Shown one piece after another: positions 1-10,472 of a stretch of 64,000 nucleotides of DNA. The DNA is taken from the NCBI GenBank assembly GCA_017871115.1, contig JAFCIZ010000005.1, positions 3,589,501 to 3,653,500 of the forward strand. Reading direction: 5' to 3'. Position numbers and translations under genes: made by a program. The notes beneath the pieces are model-generated. The model had not been told where the DNA came from. It saw only the letters and a program-made list of their open reading frames with translations, and made no database searches. Positions within the stretch are counted from its first letter, which is position 1. Every line of letters starts with the position of its first letter. The stretch is from Cunninghamella blakesleeana (Eukaryota; Mucoromycota; Mucoromycetes; Mucorales; Cunninghamellaceae).

Positions 1-1
1 A

Positions 2-457
2 TTAGCTCAACAAATATCGGTAGTATTACAATCGTTAGAAGCACGTGTTTCTCATGAAATTAATGAACGAGGATTACCCACTGCTCATTATGAAAATACA
101 GCGGCATCAGCAGCAACAACAGAGGAATGTAAAACTGTTTCAGATAATGTGAAAGATGAAATTATACGGAATCCTAACTATGCAAATCAATTACAACAAG
201 AATTATCATCTATGGTTGATAAAAACGATGGATCATTTGATCCAAGAGGAGGTATACCAGCTTCTTTACAACATATTAAAAGTACTAGACCTGAAGATAT
301 GTTTTTGTCATCACTTACTATGGGAGTGCAATTAAGATCCCCATCTACAACACCTGATCTACCATCGTCAACAATAAAAAATAGTTGCTCAAATACGGTA
401 GCGCCAGTATCTTTTGTTCATAATGTGATTGATGATGATATGAATGAACAGCACCAC

Positions 458-496
<39 letters not shown>

Positions 497-751
497 AGAT
501 TAGATCAACTAATGGACATTGATATACTGTCTTGGAATATGAGAACTGATCCTGAACCAGATGTATATCCGAATATGATGGAACAACAACAGCAATCGCA
601 GCAGCAGCAGCATCAGCAATATCAACAACAACAACAGCAGCAGCAGTATGATATGACCATTCTTTCTAATGAAGTACCTTTTTGGAATCTTCAAAACAGT
701 ATAAATTTAAGCGAATGGGATATATTTTCAAAACCGAATACGAATAACTAA
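2..751 (+). CDS. 3' end of a polyglutamine-rich protein, possibly a fungal transcription factor (partial)
   Basis: The frame is open from the first bases of the window to the TAA at 749-751, so this is the C-terminal ~249 residues of a gene that begins upstream. It has two glutamine-rich stretches, coded by mixed CAA/CAG around 451-495 and 580-650, Ser/Thr/Pro-rich linkers, and ends with an acidic/aromatic tail carrying the short motifs FWNL and EWDIF. Tails of that kind (FWN...WD.F) are common at the C-terminus of fungal Zn2Cys6 regulators with a fungal-specific transcription-factor domain, and polyQ tracts are common in activators. The DNA-binding part is outside the window, so the family call is inference. 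No intron is apparent in this part. Confidence 0.5.
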
Positions 752-2425
752 GATGATATGGATATTTTATAATCATCATTACTACTACTACTATTATTGT
801 TATTATTATTATTATTATTACTATTATTACTATTATTAATATTATTATTTTCTTTTAATGTACTTTATTATTTTTTATTTACTACTAAAATATCAAAAGT
901 AAATAAATCATAATAAGTTTAATATCTTTTTATATCCCATTCGAATTGATAATAATAAATTTGTACTAAAAGCATAAATATATACATCAATGATCTATAA
1001 AAAAAATATTTACCAATACCTAGAACAAAAAACTAAAAGAACATTATCTAGGATAATAAAAAAGCGGTATCTATAATTAAAAAAAATTGGTCTACACCGT
1101 AAACAATAAAAAAATAAAAACATTTTGAATAAAAAACCAATCATCGACCTTAAAAGACTAACCAAAACTAAAATGGGCATCCAAAAATCAAAAAAGTTAT
1201 CAAAAATGATAAGGGACTGCCACTAAATACAAAAAACTAATAACATCGAGTGTAATAAAATGATGTCACTAGAAATAATTAATGACACCAGTAACGAAAA
1301 TTACAAAATACAACCAAGAATCCTAAAAGATTAGTACCAATAATTAAAGAGCAGCTACGAAAAAGAAATCACAAAAGATAATCTTCTGGAATCGTAAAAG
1401 ATTACAGTACAAATAAATAAATTTATTACATTAATTCAAATAAAACAGATTTATAGAGTAGTTTCATTATATAATAATATATATATAACAAAAATAGTAT
1501 TTTTAGCATAAAAAAGTGAGTATTTCAGAATTAAAAAATACCTACCAGGAATAATATTATATTACTTAAAGGCCAAATAAATCTATTTTATCAATTCAAT
1601 AAAAAAGTGTAAAAATGCATATAAATTAGATTGCTACATTATAATATACACACATATATATAACAATAACAATAAACATAATATTTATAAAAGAAATAGC
1701 CCTTGGTATAAAAAAGTGCAAAAAAAAAAATTTCAAAATGAATTTTTATAAAAAAATTAAGCCGCCCCTATTCCATCTTCTTTTTTGGTTAGAATAGTTT
1801 TTTTTATATATTTCTTTAAATTTTTTTATTATCTACTTTATAATAATGTTCTTATTTTACTAAAAATCTATAAAAGCTATATTTAATGTCAAAAATAAAT
1901 GCTATAAAAAATTCTATGGTATAGATTTCCTTTTATGGTTTCCAAAAATCTCTTAGTAGGGAAAATTACTCCCTTATTTTTTTTTAGTTTTAGTCTTTTT
2001 TTACTATTTTTCATTACAACTTTTTTATCTTTATTATTTTCATTTTATTTCAAATTTATTATTATTCATTTATTTATTTTATTTTACTTTATCAAATTAT
2101 ATTCATATATCCTATTTTTCTCCACCATTGTGGTAAATAAAGTCCTTTTTTAAATATATATAGATAAAAATTTCTTTATTAAAATAGCTATTGGTAAACT
2201 TAGTTACTTAATTGAGAAGGGTGTTATAATAAAAAAATTAGAATACTAAAAGAGTTCCTTTTTTAAACCGAGAATCATTTTTTTTTTTTTGTAAAATGTA
2301 ATAGCTATTGACCCTAACTGTATTTAATTTTATACATCAAAAAATGAATTTTTAATTATATAAATTAACAAATTAAAATAACTTATCTATTTTTATATTC
2401 TTTTTTTGATAAAATTTCAACCAAT
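752..2425. other. A/T-rich intergenic region without a supported gene
   Basis: Composition is extremely A/T-rich, with ATT/TTA triplet runs just after the stop codon. Between about 1030 and 1400 the plus strand is strongly enriched in A over T. A 72-codon hydrophobic open frame at 1935-2153 is a poly-T by-product. I see no coding signal, no splice-bounded exon and no RNA gene here. Confidence 0.6.
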
Positions 2426-2499
2426 GGCCTTTGTGGTGTAGTGGTATCATTCACGCTTTGGGTGCGTGAGGTCCAGGGTTCAAATCCCTGCGGAGGCCA
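2426..2499 (+). tRNA. tRNA-Pro (anticodon UGG)
   Basis: A full cloverleaf can be drawn. The acceptor stem GGCCTTT pairs with GGAGGCC (two G-U pairs), followed by discriminator A. The anticodon stem CACGC/GCGTG encloses loop TTTGGGT, giving anticodon TGG. The T stem CAGGG/CCCTG encloses TTCAAAT, an intact B-box. There is no intron. A run of six T at 2501-2506 is a standard RNA polymerase III terminator. The gene lies about 250 bp from the left end of the DIRS-type element. Confidence 0.96.
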
Positions 2500-2500
2500 A

Positions 2501-2506
2501 TTTTTT
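2501..2506 (+). terminator. RNA polymerase III T-run terminator of tRNA-Pro
   Basis: Six consecutive T residues begin two bases after the tRNA discriminator base, as expected for Pol III termination. Confidence 0.85.
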
Positions 2507-2750
2507 GTTCTTTTTGCCCATTTTGGTAACTGAAACATAGCCAATCAGGTAGCTATTTGGTTCATTAGGTCGATAGTGTTGTGTGGGTTTTTGGAAAGAT
2601 TTATTTTTTAAATAAGCAATGAGTATTTTTAGTTATATTTTGAGTATATGATATAATACCAGCGAGAAGTGGTTTCTGTTTTATAAGTACAACGACTTAA
2701 TATAAGGAATAAAAATAAATTAAAGTAATTTAATGATTATTTAGACATAA

Positions 2751-2781
2751 GAATACAAAATAAGAAATATGATTGATTAAT
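2751..2781. repeat. Left inverted terminal repeat of the DIRS element
   Basis: This stretch is complementary to 12851-12885, with one 4-nt insertion in the right copy. It ends about 130 bp beyond the recombinase stop codon. A related direct repeat lies just inside: 2734-2750 and 2829-2845 share 14 of 17 bases (TGATTA, three mismatches, AGACATAA). DIRS elements carry an internal region repeating their termini, so this pair may belong to it. Confidence 0.7.
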
Positions 2782-2912
2782 CCAGAGTATTTAATGTTTT
2801 TTTTTTTTTTTTGTGGAGTTTCAATAAATGATTACACAGACATAAATAAATAAGCAAATACGTTTTCTTTCCTCTTTTTTTTTTTTTTTGATTGATTTTT
2901 TTTTTTTTTTTT

Positions 2913-4585
2913 TTATATTGTAGAATCCCTAGCATCATAGAAGGATTCTTCTCTTTCAGAATCCGTATCGTTTTCTCTATTAGGCGATTTTATCGAATCA
3001 TCTATTGTTATTAATGTATTTGTAAAGTCAAATAACGATAGGTGTTCACGACGATAATGGTGCTCAAAAGTAGTTGCATTTGCCCAGTTTCCCATGGTTA
3101 TAATATCTTCTTTTGGAATTCCTGCTTGAAATGCTAAAGAAGAAGCAATAGATCTTAACGATACATTACGTTCAGTAGTAGATAACCTTAATAAATGACG
3201 AAGCCAGTTGTGAATAGTACGTGTAGCTATCGGTTTGTTTGGACAAATCGAATTTATAAATAACAGAGTAGCTGTGCAACTTGGACGTCTATCTTGATAT
3301 ACTTTATAAGTAATTACCGGACAAATAGATGGATTAGTGTGTGCTTTTATCGTGAAGGATTTAATAATTGATCTATTTTTCCTTCTTTCTTTAGGACAAT
3401 GAACTTCTAAAGAAATACTAGTATTATCTGGTGATAAAGTTACTGAATGAAAAGGAATTCTATGAAGATCTGAAGTGCGGAAAAAACATGTAATTGCTAA
3501 TAAGAAGGCTAATTTTGCTTGTAAGTTTGATAAAGAGATATTGTCATTATTTTGTTGTTTTAAATAATTAAAAGTGGGTTGTATATCAATTGTTGGTTTA
3601 TGTGTTCTTATAGGTGGTGCCAATCTTGCTAATGTACCAAAGAAATCATTTATTTCCTTATTTTGTTTTAAGATATTTTGATTAGGATGTAGATTTGAAA
3701 CGGCAGAGCGTATTAATTGAAGTGTAGTATATGCATAATTATATTTAGTACGAATATCACTTAGAAAATTGATTAAATCAGTAGCATTAAATGATTCCAT
3801 TGAGATATTATTATCTGATGCCCATTGAATAAATAAATATTGACCCCTTCTATATGATTTATTGGTGTCATTATCTGTAGTATATCTATTAATAAGCAGG
3901 TTTTTTGCATTATTATTTAATTTGGAGGTATTATATTTTGAACTGATAATTTCCATACGGCGAGTTTCCAATTCTTGTTTATCATAGGCCATGGTGTCTC
4001 TGGTGTTGGTATTTCTATGCATGATTGATCTAGTATTATTGGTGGTAAGATCGATAAGGATTGGAGAGTCGGAAACCAAAGGGCTGATGTCCACCAAGGT
4101 GTTATCATTGTTGTTAGTTGTATCTTCTCTTGTATTAGTTTGTGGAGACAACGATTTATCAGATTCCAAGGAGGATTGATATAAGGATTGTGAAAGATTG
4201 TCCAAGGTATCGTGAAGGCGTCTGTGAATAAGCTCCCCGGATCCGGTAGCCATGACACGTATCTTTTTAGCTGAGTTGTATGTCTGTCCGCAAAAAGGTC
4301 TATGTCGTTTGGACCCCAAGTTGATTGAATCTGTTGAAATATTTGTTTGTTGATCATCCATTGATTCTTTTGATAAGGTCTTCTTGATTCGTAGTCTGCT
4401 ATCGTATTGTGTATCCCTTTCACATGGTTGGATTGGATTGTGATCCCCCGTTTCAGACACCATTTCCAAAGTGTTGTTGCTAAAGTCATCAGAGGTAAAG
4501 ATCTCGTCCCCCCTTGTTTGTTCAGATATGACATCGATGTTGTATTGTCTGTCCGAATCAAAATCCTCATATTGCGTAAATGTGG
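2913..4585 (-). CDS. DIRS tyrosine recombinase (YR) ORF
   Basis: The last DIRS ORF should cut and rejoin circular cDNA as a phage-integrase-type recombinase instead of a DDE integrase. The frame is open from the nested LTR edge to the stop at 2913-2915. The true start is uncertain; ATGs at 4361 or 4253 are candidates, because the first ~200 codons overlap the RNase H/methyltransferase frame. The C-terminal ~300 residues look like a YR core domain: a first catalytic Arg in FFRTSDLHR, a basic KERRKNRS patch, the LRSIASSLA box holding the second Arg, then GNWANATTFEHHYRR with the candidate nucleophilic Tyr. The His of the usual HxxR box is replaced by Val, as far as I can align it. The N-terminal third is low-complexity, rich in Asn, Thr and Ser. 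Confidence 0.85.
3917..4585 (-). pseudogene. DIRS pol, 3' half: end of RNase H plus methyltransferase-like domain (separated from RT by the nested element)
   Basis: Directly inside the nested LTR edge the frame reads on as RNase H (RTDNTTSMSYLNKQGG, then SNHVKGIHNTIADYESR). It then enters a segment with GPNDIDLFADR, FTIPW and NPPWNLINRC followed by TPWWTSALWFP, which resembles the DAM-like N6-adenine methyltransferase domain of DIRS elements (NPPW at the catalytic DPPY-type position). Removing the nested element and one copy of its target duplication puts this frame in phase with the RT half at 10473. The gene was therefore intact until the insertion. The stop is at 3917-3919, well inside the overlapping recombinase frame. 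Confidence 0.85.
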
Positions 4586-4992
4586 TGTTGTATTTACCAT
4601 ATAATAACAATATTAAATGACTTCATAACTATAATACACTTATAATACACATGAAATATTTGATATTTATTATAAAATCACTACTGTGTACCTGATACAA
4701 AATGATCTATTCCTATTAGCTTATGCATTGCTATAACTTTAAATCTTCTAATCCCGCAGATCCATTACCATAGACACACTTTAAACTCCATTCTAATTCA
4801 CGTTACCTTTACTAGATAACTTTATAATTCTATTTTCATATTATATCATATAAACTAAGCCCAGTGTCACCAATCCACTAAAAGGTATAAATACAACCCT
4901 TGTCTTTTACATTTGAATAAAGGTTAACCAAAAGTTTCACAATATTTCTTTGTTTTTAATTTTTTGTATAATTTTAATTGATAAATTCAACA
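4586..4992 (+). repeat. 5' LTR of the nested Ty3/Gypsy element
   Basis: 407 bp, TG...CA ends, no difference seen from the copy at 10066-10472. It contains a TATA box (TATAAATA, 4886-4893) and an AATAAA at 4916-4921, giving plausible start and polyadenylation signals near the U3/R border. Confidence 0.95.
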
Positions 4993-4997
4993 TTTTT

Positions 4998-5006
4998 TAT
5001 TGTGAA
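4998..5006 (+). promoter_or_regulatory. Candidate self-primer binding site of the nested chromovirus
   Basis: The usual tRNA-complementary TGG does not follow the 5' LTR. Instead TATTGTGAA at 4998-5006 is complementary to TTCACAATA at 4936-4944, about 45 bp downstream of the LTR TATA box and so near the expected transcript start. Tf1/sushi-type chromoviruses prime from their own RNA 5' end in this way. A 9-nt match in A/T-rich DNA could be chance. Confidence 0.35.
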
Positions 5007-5113
5007 TTCATTATTAAAAATAATCTTTATTCTAATACTAACTAAACTATACTATTCTATATAACTATATTTTATTCTAAATAATCTATATTTTATTTTT
5101 ATACTTACCAATA

Positions 5114-8100
5114 ATGTCTTTTGAACATCAAAACAATAATACTAAAATTGTTGCTGAAGCCACCGCTTCTCCTATCACTGCCAATTCTTCCAAGTCTTCT
5201 TCTCCTGCTCCTATGGATACTTTTCCTATGACTGGTACCTCTGCTTCCAAACATGCTAAAGTACCTACTTTAAATGAAAAAATCCAAAGGTTAAAGGATA
5301 AATTAACATCCAAATTAAATATATTAGCTGATATGGATATTGATCACAAAGATTACTACAATGTGAGTCAAGAAGTAGCTTTGTTGACTAGACATATTGA
5401 AACTTTGCAGACATCCCAGAAGGTTTTGAACAACACCATCTCTAGTAATACTAATATAAGGATGACCTACAAAGATGTTCCTTTATTTTATTTGGATGGT
5501 CAGGTTAAAAACGATACCAATGCTGAGGTGTTTAAATCTGCTGAACTTTTCTTAGAAAAGTTTGAAAGAATTCTTATATCCAATGGTGTAAACCTTGAAG
5601 TTGATTGGGAACAATGGGTACATTGTGCCATGGTGGGTGATTCCTCCATTTGGTTCAAAGATCACTTAAAAGGTAAATCTTTATCTTGGTCCACAGCTTC
5701 CAAGCTGATCATAGATACTTTTGACGCCAAGGATAAAAGAATAAAAAATGCTTTAAATGTAGTAAACATGAAGATGCATGATGGTGAATCTGTTAATGAG
5801 TTTGGTCTTAGATTTCAAGCTGCATACCATAATGCTAAATGGTCTGATGATGAAATCATGGCTGTCCTCTGTCTTCGTGCCCTTCCTCGTTCTTTACAAC
5901 ATGGTGTTTTAATTGCCATGCAAGGACGTGATGATAATATTGACGGTGTTCCTTCTTCTTCTTCTGTGGTTTTAAATATTGCCCGCAATATACATGCCCA
6001 GAAACGTGCTTTTGACCATGAAGGAGAATCTTCTGATTCAAAAAGAAGCAAAAGAAGAACCAGTAGTGATCGTTTTCCTGTAAGGGATAAATACTGTTCT
6101 GAACATGGTAAAAGATCAAGCCATACTACTGAGGAATGCAAAGTATTAAAAAATAAAATTGTTGCTAGTAAACTTATTCCTAAACACGCTCCAGTATCTA
6201 CTTCTGTTGCTACGAATAATGTTGTTGCTGGTAAACAATGTTGGAATTGTCCTGAGGTATACACACCTGAACATAAATCACATTGCAAGGGAAAGCAATT
6301 CAAAAACCAAACATACAGAGTACAAGCTATTAACGCTTCCACCTCTTTTACAAATAAAAATGTGTCCACACCTAAGGTCACGGCTATTCCTACTCTTCTT
6401 CTCCCTAAACATCATGCTGACATTGATTTGAATCTTGATTGGGATGAATTAGAAGTACAAGCTGCTGATGATATAGAAGAGACACTTGAAGATGCTATGG
6501 ATGTTGAAGGCAATAAAGACAAAAATGAAATTAACATTAATATTAATATGATAACTACACATCATACTAATAATAATAATCCCTTTATATTACCATTAAT
6601 TGTTAATGACATTAGAATGAAAGCCTTGCTAGACACTGGTGCTGATGTATCTGTGATTAGCCTGAAATTTTGTTCTAATAATAATATAAAGTTTAATAAA
6701 AATCCACATGTTAATTTGCATTTTGTCACTAAAAATAATTCGTCTTCACACATCGGTCTTACGGGACCTGTCTCCATTAAATACAATGGATTAATACTTA
6801 CACATTCATTCCATGTATTAGAGCTATCTTCTAATGATTATGATATCTTGATTGGAAGAGACTTAATACCAAAACTTGATATAGGTTTTTTAGGTCTTGC
6901 ATACAATTGGGATGATAATAAAATACAGATCAAAAACAATGATGATAAAGAATTATTAGAAATAAAAGAACCTAATAATTCACCTGCAGGTACAAAGGAA
7001 GAAAGAATCATATTCATAGATTCTATAACACCTTATATTGATGAAAATCAATTGATACCTAAGACATCTTTTTGTACACTTGATATTTCTGTAGTTAAAT
7101 TAAATACACCTACTATGCCATCCAATGATACTAATCATCGCCAATATCCTATAGCATATACAATGCAACCATTGGTTGATGAGGCAGTAAAAACTTGGTT
7201 GGAAGAAGGTACAATCACTATCGCCCCAGTCGATACCACTTGGAATAGTCCTATAACACTTGCACCCAAGAAAGATGAATACGGTAATATCACCGGTAAA
7301 CGCCCTTGTCTTGATCCACGACACATTAATAAACATTTACAGGATGATATATATCCTTTACCATTAATCAATGAGATCTTTGAGAACATGCACGGATCAA
7401 AAATCTTCACCACACTAGATTTAAAAAGTGCATTTCATAGATTCATGATTCATCCAGATGATCAACATAAAACTACTTTTACACACAAAGGTAGACAATA
7501 CATGTTTAAAGGTTGTCCTTTTGGATTGAAGCCTCTATCATCTAAATTTCAAAGAGTAATGCATCACATCTTCAATGGTCTTCCTTACGTCCAAACATTT
7601 GTTGATGATGTTGTTATTCATTCTAAAAATATGACAGAACACATTGAACACGTATCTATAGCAATAAAGAAATTAACAGAAGTTAATTTGATACTTAATC
7701 CTAAAAAATGTCACTTCGCACAGACATGTGTTTACTTACTAGGATTCTGTATATCAGATAAAGGTCATGATCTTGATCCACGAAAAGTCACTAATGTATT
7801 AGAATGGCAACGTCCTAAGACAGGTCATGCTGTTCAACAGTTTCTTGGTATAGTTAATTACTTCAGATTACACATAGCTAATATTGCTGCTTTAACTGCA
7901 CCTATAGACGCTTTACGTAATTACAAAAATATAACAAATAATGATTGGACATCAGTTCATGAAAAACATTTTAATACCATTAAACAAGAATTACAAAATA
8001 ATACATTATTACACTTTCCTGATCTTTCTAAAACATTTTATGTTGCAACTGATGCCAGTGATTATGGTATTGGTGCATCATTATTTCAAAAAATAAACGG

Positions 8101-9947
8101 TAAAGAACGTCATATAGGATACATGGCTAAATCTTTATCTAAAAGTCAACGCAATTATAGTACTAATAAAAGAGAACTATTAGCTATAGTTTTTGCACTT
8201 AAAAAATATCATAAATTCTTATGGGGTAAACCTTTTGTACTTTACACTGATCATAGAGCTTTTACCTATTTACATACACAAAAGATAGCTTCACCCATGA
8301 TGATACAATGGCTAGATACTTTACTTGATTATTCTTTTACTATTATTCACTTACCAGGTAAACTTAACACACTACCTGATCTCTTGTCCCGTCTTGATAT
8401 ACCTGACAAAGAGATGGAGGGGGATAATAAACCAAATAAATCAAGCCAACACCTTTTAGCAAACAAAGGTTATGCAAACAAAAAGCCAAACAAAATAATA
8501 AAAGAAAAACTGGATAAAATAAAACAAAAAGGACCATACTTTGAAGAAAAACATTTTATCCAAGTAATCCAAAATCAAACCACTGATTATATTACACCAC
8601 CAGCTAATCAACATAAATCCATACTACAAAGAGTTCATTCTTTCGGACACTTTGGTGCTGAAGCAATTGTTAAAGCTGTACATAATGAAGGTTTACATTG
8701 GGTTCATATTATGAAAGATGCACTAGAAATAGTCAAAGAATGTCCTGCTTGTCAAAAATATAATATTGTAAGAAGAGGATATAATCCATTACGTCCTGTC
8801 TTTGCTTATTTACCAGGTGATCATTGGGCTATTGATTTATGTGGACCTTTTCCTACATCAACTAAAGGCAACAACTATTTATTAGTTATGGTTGACGTAT
8901 GTACCCGATTCAATATCTATCGACCTTTACCTGACAAAAAATCTGACACTGTTATTCACACTTTAATACAAGTATTTGGCGATTTTGGTTATCCAAAAAT
9001 TGTACAATCCGATAACGGTACTGAATTTAAAAATCAATTCTTTAAAAATCTATATACTACTATGAATATTGATCATCGTCTATCTACACCTTATCATCCA
9101 CGAGGTAATGGCGTTGCTGAAAGATATGTTCGTATTGCACAAGAGATTATTCAAAAACATATACAAGGAACAAAAGTGGATTGGGATTGGTATACTCCAA
9201 TTGCACAATTAGCAGTTAACCATAAAATATCTAAACGGTTACAAACTGCCCCTTTTTCACTTATGTTTGCTAGACATATGAATACACCTTATGCTGCATT
9301 AGATAAAAACAAAACAGATACTGACATCACATCCAAAAATCCTATATCCTATCAAAAACTACTGGATAGAATGGATTATATGGCTGATATTGTATTTCCA
9401 GCTATTAAGGAAAGAACGGATATGATTGTTAAAGCACAAAAAGAAGCTTTTAATAAAAAATATCCAATAATAAACTTTCCAATTAATAGTTATGTAGTTG
9501 CACGTTTACCTACACGTACTAGTAAACTAGCTCCTGTATATGAAGGTCCATATATTGTAGTTAATAAAACTGAAAACGGTAATTATATTTTAAAAGATAT
9601 GACTGGTGCATTAACATCAAGAAATTATACACCATCAGAATTAAAACTAATATCACACGATGAAACCATTCCAACTGATGAAATCTATGAAGTTGAAGCT
9701 ATAATAAACCATAGAGGCACTGAACAAAATAGAGAATATAAAATAAGATGGAAAGGTTATTCTGCTGAAGATGATACATGGGAAAAATCTATCGATATAA
9801 ATGCACAAGACTGCATTGATACATATTGGAAAAGAATAAATATATTAAAAGAAAAAGAAAAGAAAAATTTAAATGAAAAGAGAAATCCTCTTAAAAGAAA
9901 ACAAGCCACGTCGGTCATTAAAAAACATGGTCGTAGAAAACTGCTTG

Positions 9948-9952
<5 letters not shown>
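5114..9952 (+). CDS. Gag-Pol polyprotein of the nested chromovirus
   Basis: A single 1612-residue ORF from ATG 5114 makes capsid and enzymes for reverse transcription and integration. Gag occupies about residues 1-300, followed by a zinc-binding-like C-x2-H-x5-H-x4-C motif (C328 to C342) and a second Cys/His cluster near 377. The retropepsin motif is LLDTGAD (D507). RT has DLKSAFHRF and catalytic FVDDVV (D831, D832). RNase H has ATDASDYG (D980) and TDHRAF. Integrase has an N-terminal HHCC finger and a D1241, D1300, E1336 triad with 35-residue D-E spacing. A chromodomain lies at about 1524-1575 (YKIRWKGY, DDTWE), which in this clade guides integration by binding modified histones. No Gag/Pol frameshift is needed. 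The basic tail ends at a TAA that opens a 35-A run. Confidence 0.97.

Positions 9953-9985
<33 letters not shown>
9951..9985 (+). repeat. A35 homopolymer at the stop codon of the chromovirus ORF
   Basis: Thirty-five consecutive A residues, the first two being part of the TAA stop. The tract lies between the end of pol and the polypurine tract. Confidence 0.95.
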
Positions 9986-9987
<2 letters not shown>

Positions 9988-10053
9988 TCTTTTCTTCAAC
10001 TATACTTCTAAAAAAAATTCACAAATATAACACTCTAACGGTTGCTTCAACCT

Positions 10054-10065
10054 GGAAGGGAGTAA
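10054..10065 (+). promoter_or_regulatory. Polypurine tract of the nested Ty3/Gypsy element
   Basis: GGAAGGGAGTAA lies immediately 5' of the right LTR, the position and composition expected of the plus-strand primer. Confidence 0.7.
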
Positions 10066-10472
10066 TGTTGTATTTACCATATAATAACAATATTAAATGA
10101 CTTCATAACTATAATACACTTATAATACACATGAAATATTTGATATTTATTATAAAATCACTACTGTGTACCTGATACAAAATGATCTATTCCTATTAGC
10201 TTATGCATTGCTATAACTTTAAATCTTCTAATCCCGCAGATCCATTACCATAGACACACTTTAAACTCCATTCTAATTCACGTTACCTTTACTAGATAAC
10301 TTTATAATTCTATTTTCATATTATATCATATAAACTAAGCCCAGTGTCACCAATCCACTAAAAGGTATAAATACAACCCTTGTCTTTTACATTTGAATAA
10401 AGGTTAACCAAAAGTTTCACAATATTTCTTTGTTTTTAATTTTTTGTATAATTTTAATTGATAAATTCAACA
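10066..10472 (+). repeat. 3' LTR of the nested Ty3/Gypsy element
   Basis: Same length and, on reading, same sequence as the 5' LTR; its TATA box is at 10366-10373. It is directly followed by the second copy of the TGTGG target duplication (10473-10477). Confidence 0.95.

Larger units (their letters stand above)
4586..10472 (+). mobile_element. Complete chromodomain Ty3/Gypsy LTR retrotransposon (chromovirus) nested in the DIRS element
   Basis: Two 407-bp direct repeats, TGTTG...CA, bound one uninterrupted gag-pol ORF. The 5 bp before the left LTR (4581-4585, TGTGG) recur after the right LTR (10473-10477), a clean target-site duplication within the DIRS RNase H frame. I see no difference between the LTRs on reading, the ORF has no stops, and a purine-rich tract precedes the right LTR. 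The insertion is therefore young. Orientation is opposite to the host DIRS element. Confidence 0.97.

Noticed and set aside
1935..2153. 72-codon hydrophobic open frame
   Set aside because: Nearly pure Phe/Leu/Ile from T-rich low-complexity DNA; no ATG context, splice signals or family resemblance.
2426..2850. DIRS insertion targeted to a tRNA gene
   Set aside because: The tRNA-Pro is about 250 bp away, but a single case gives no evidence for targeting and DIRS elements are not known for tRNA preference.
5815..6381. 188-codon minus-strand ORF inside the chromovirus gag region
   Set aside because: Shadow of the long sense gag-pol frame with no domain of its own.
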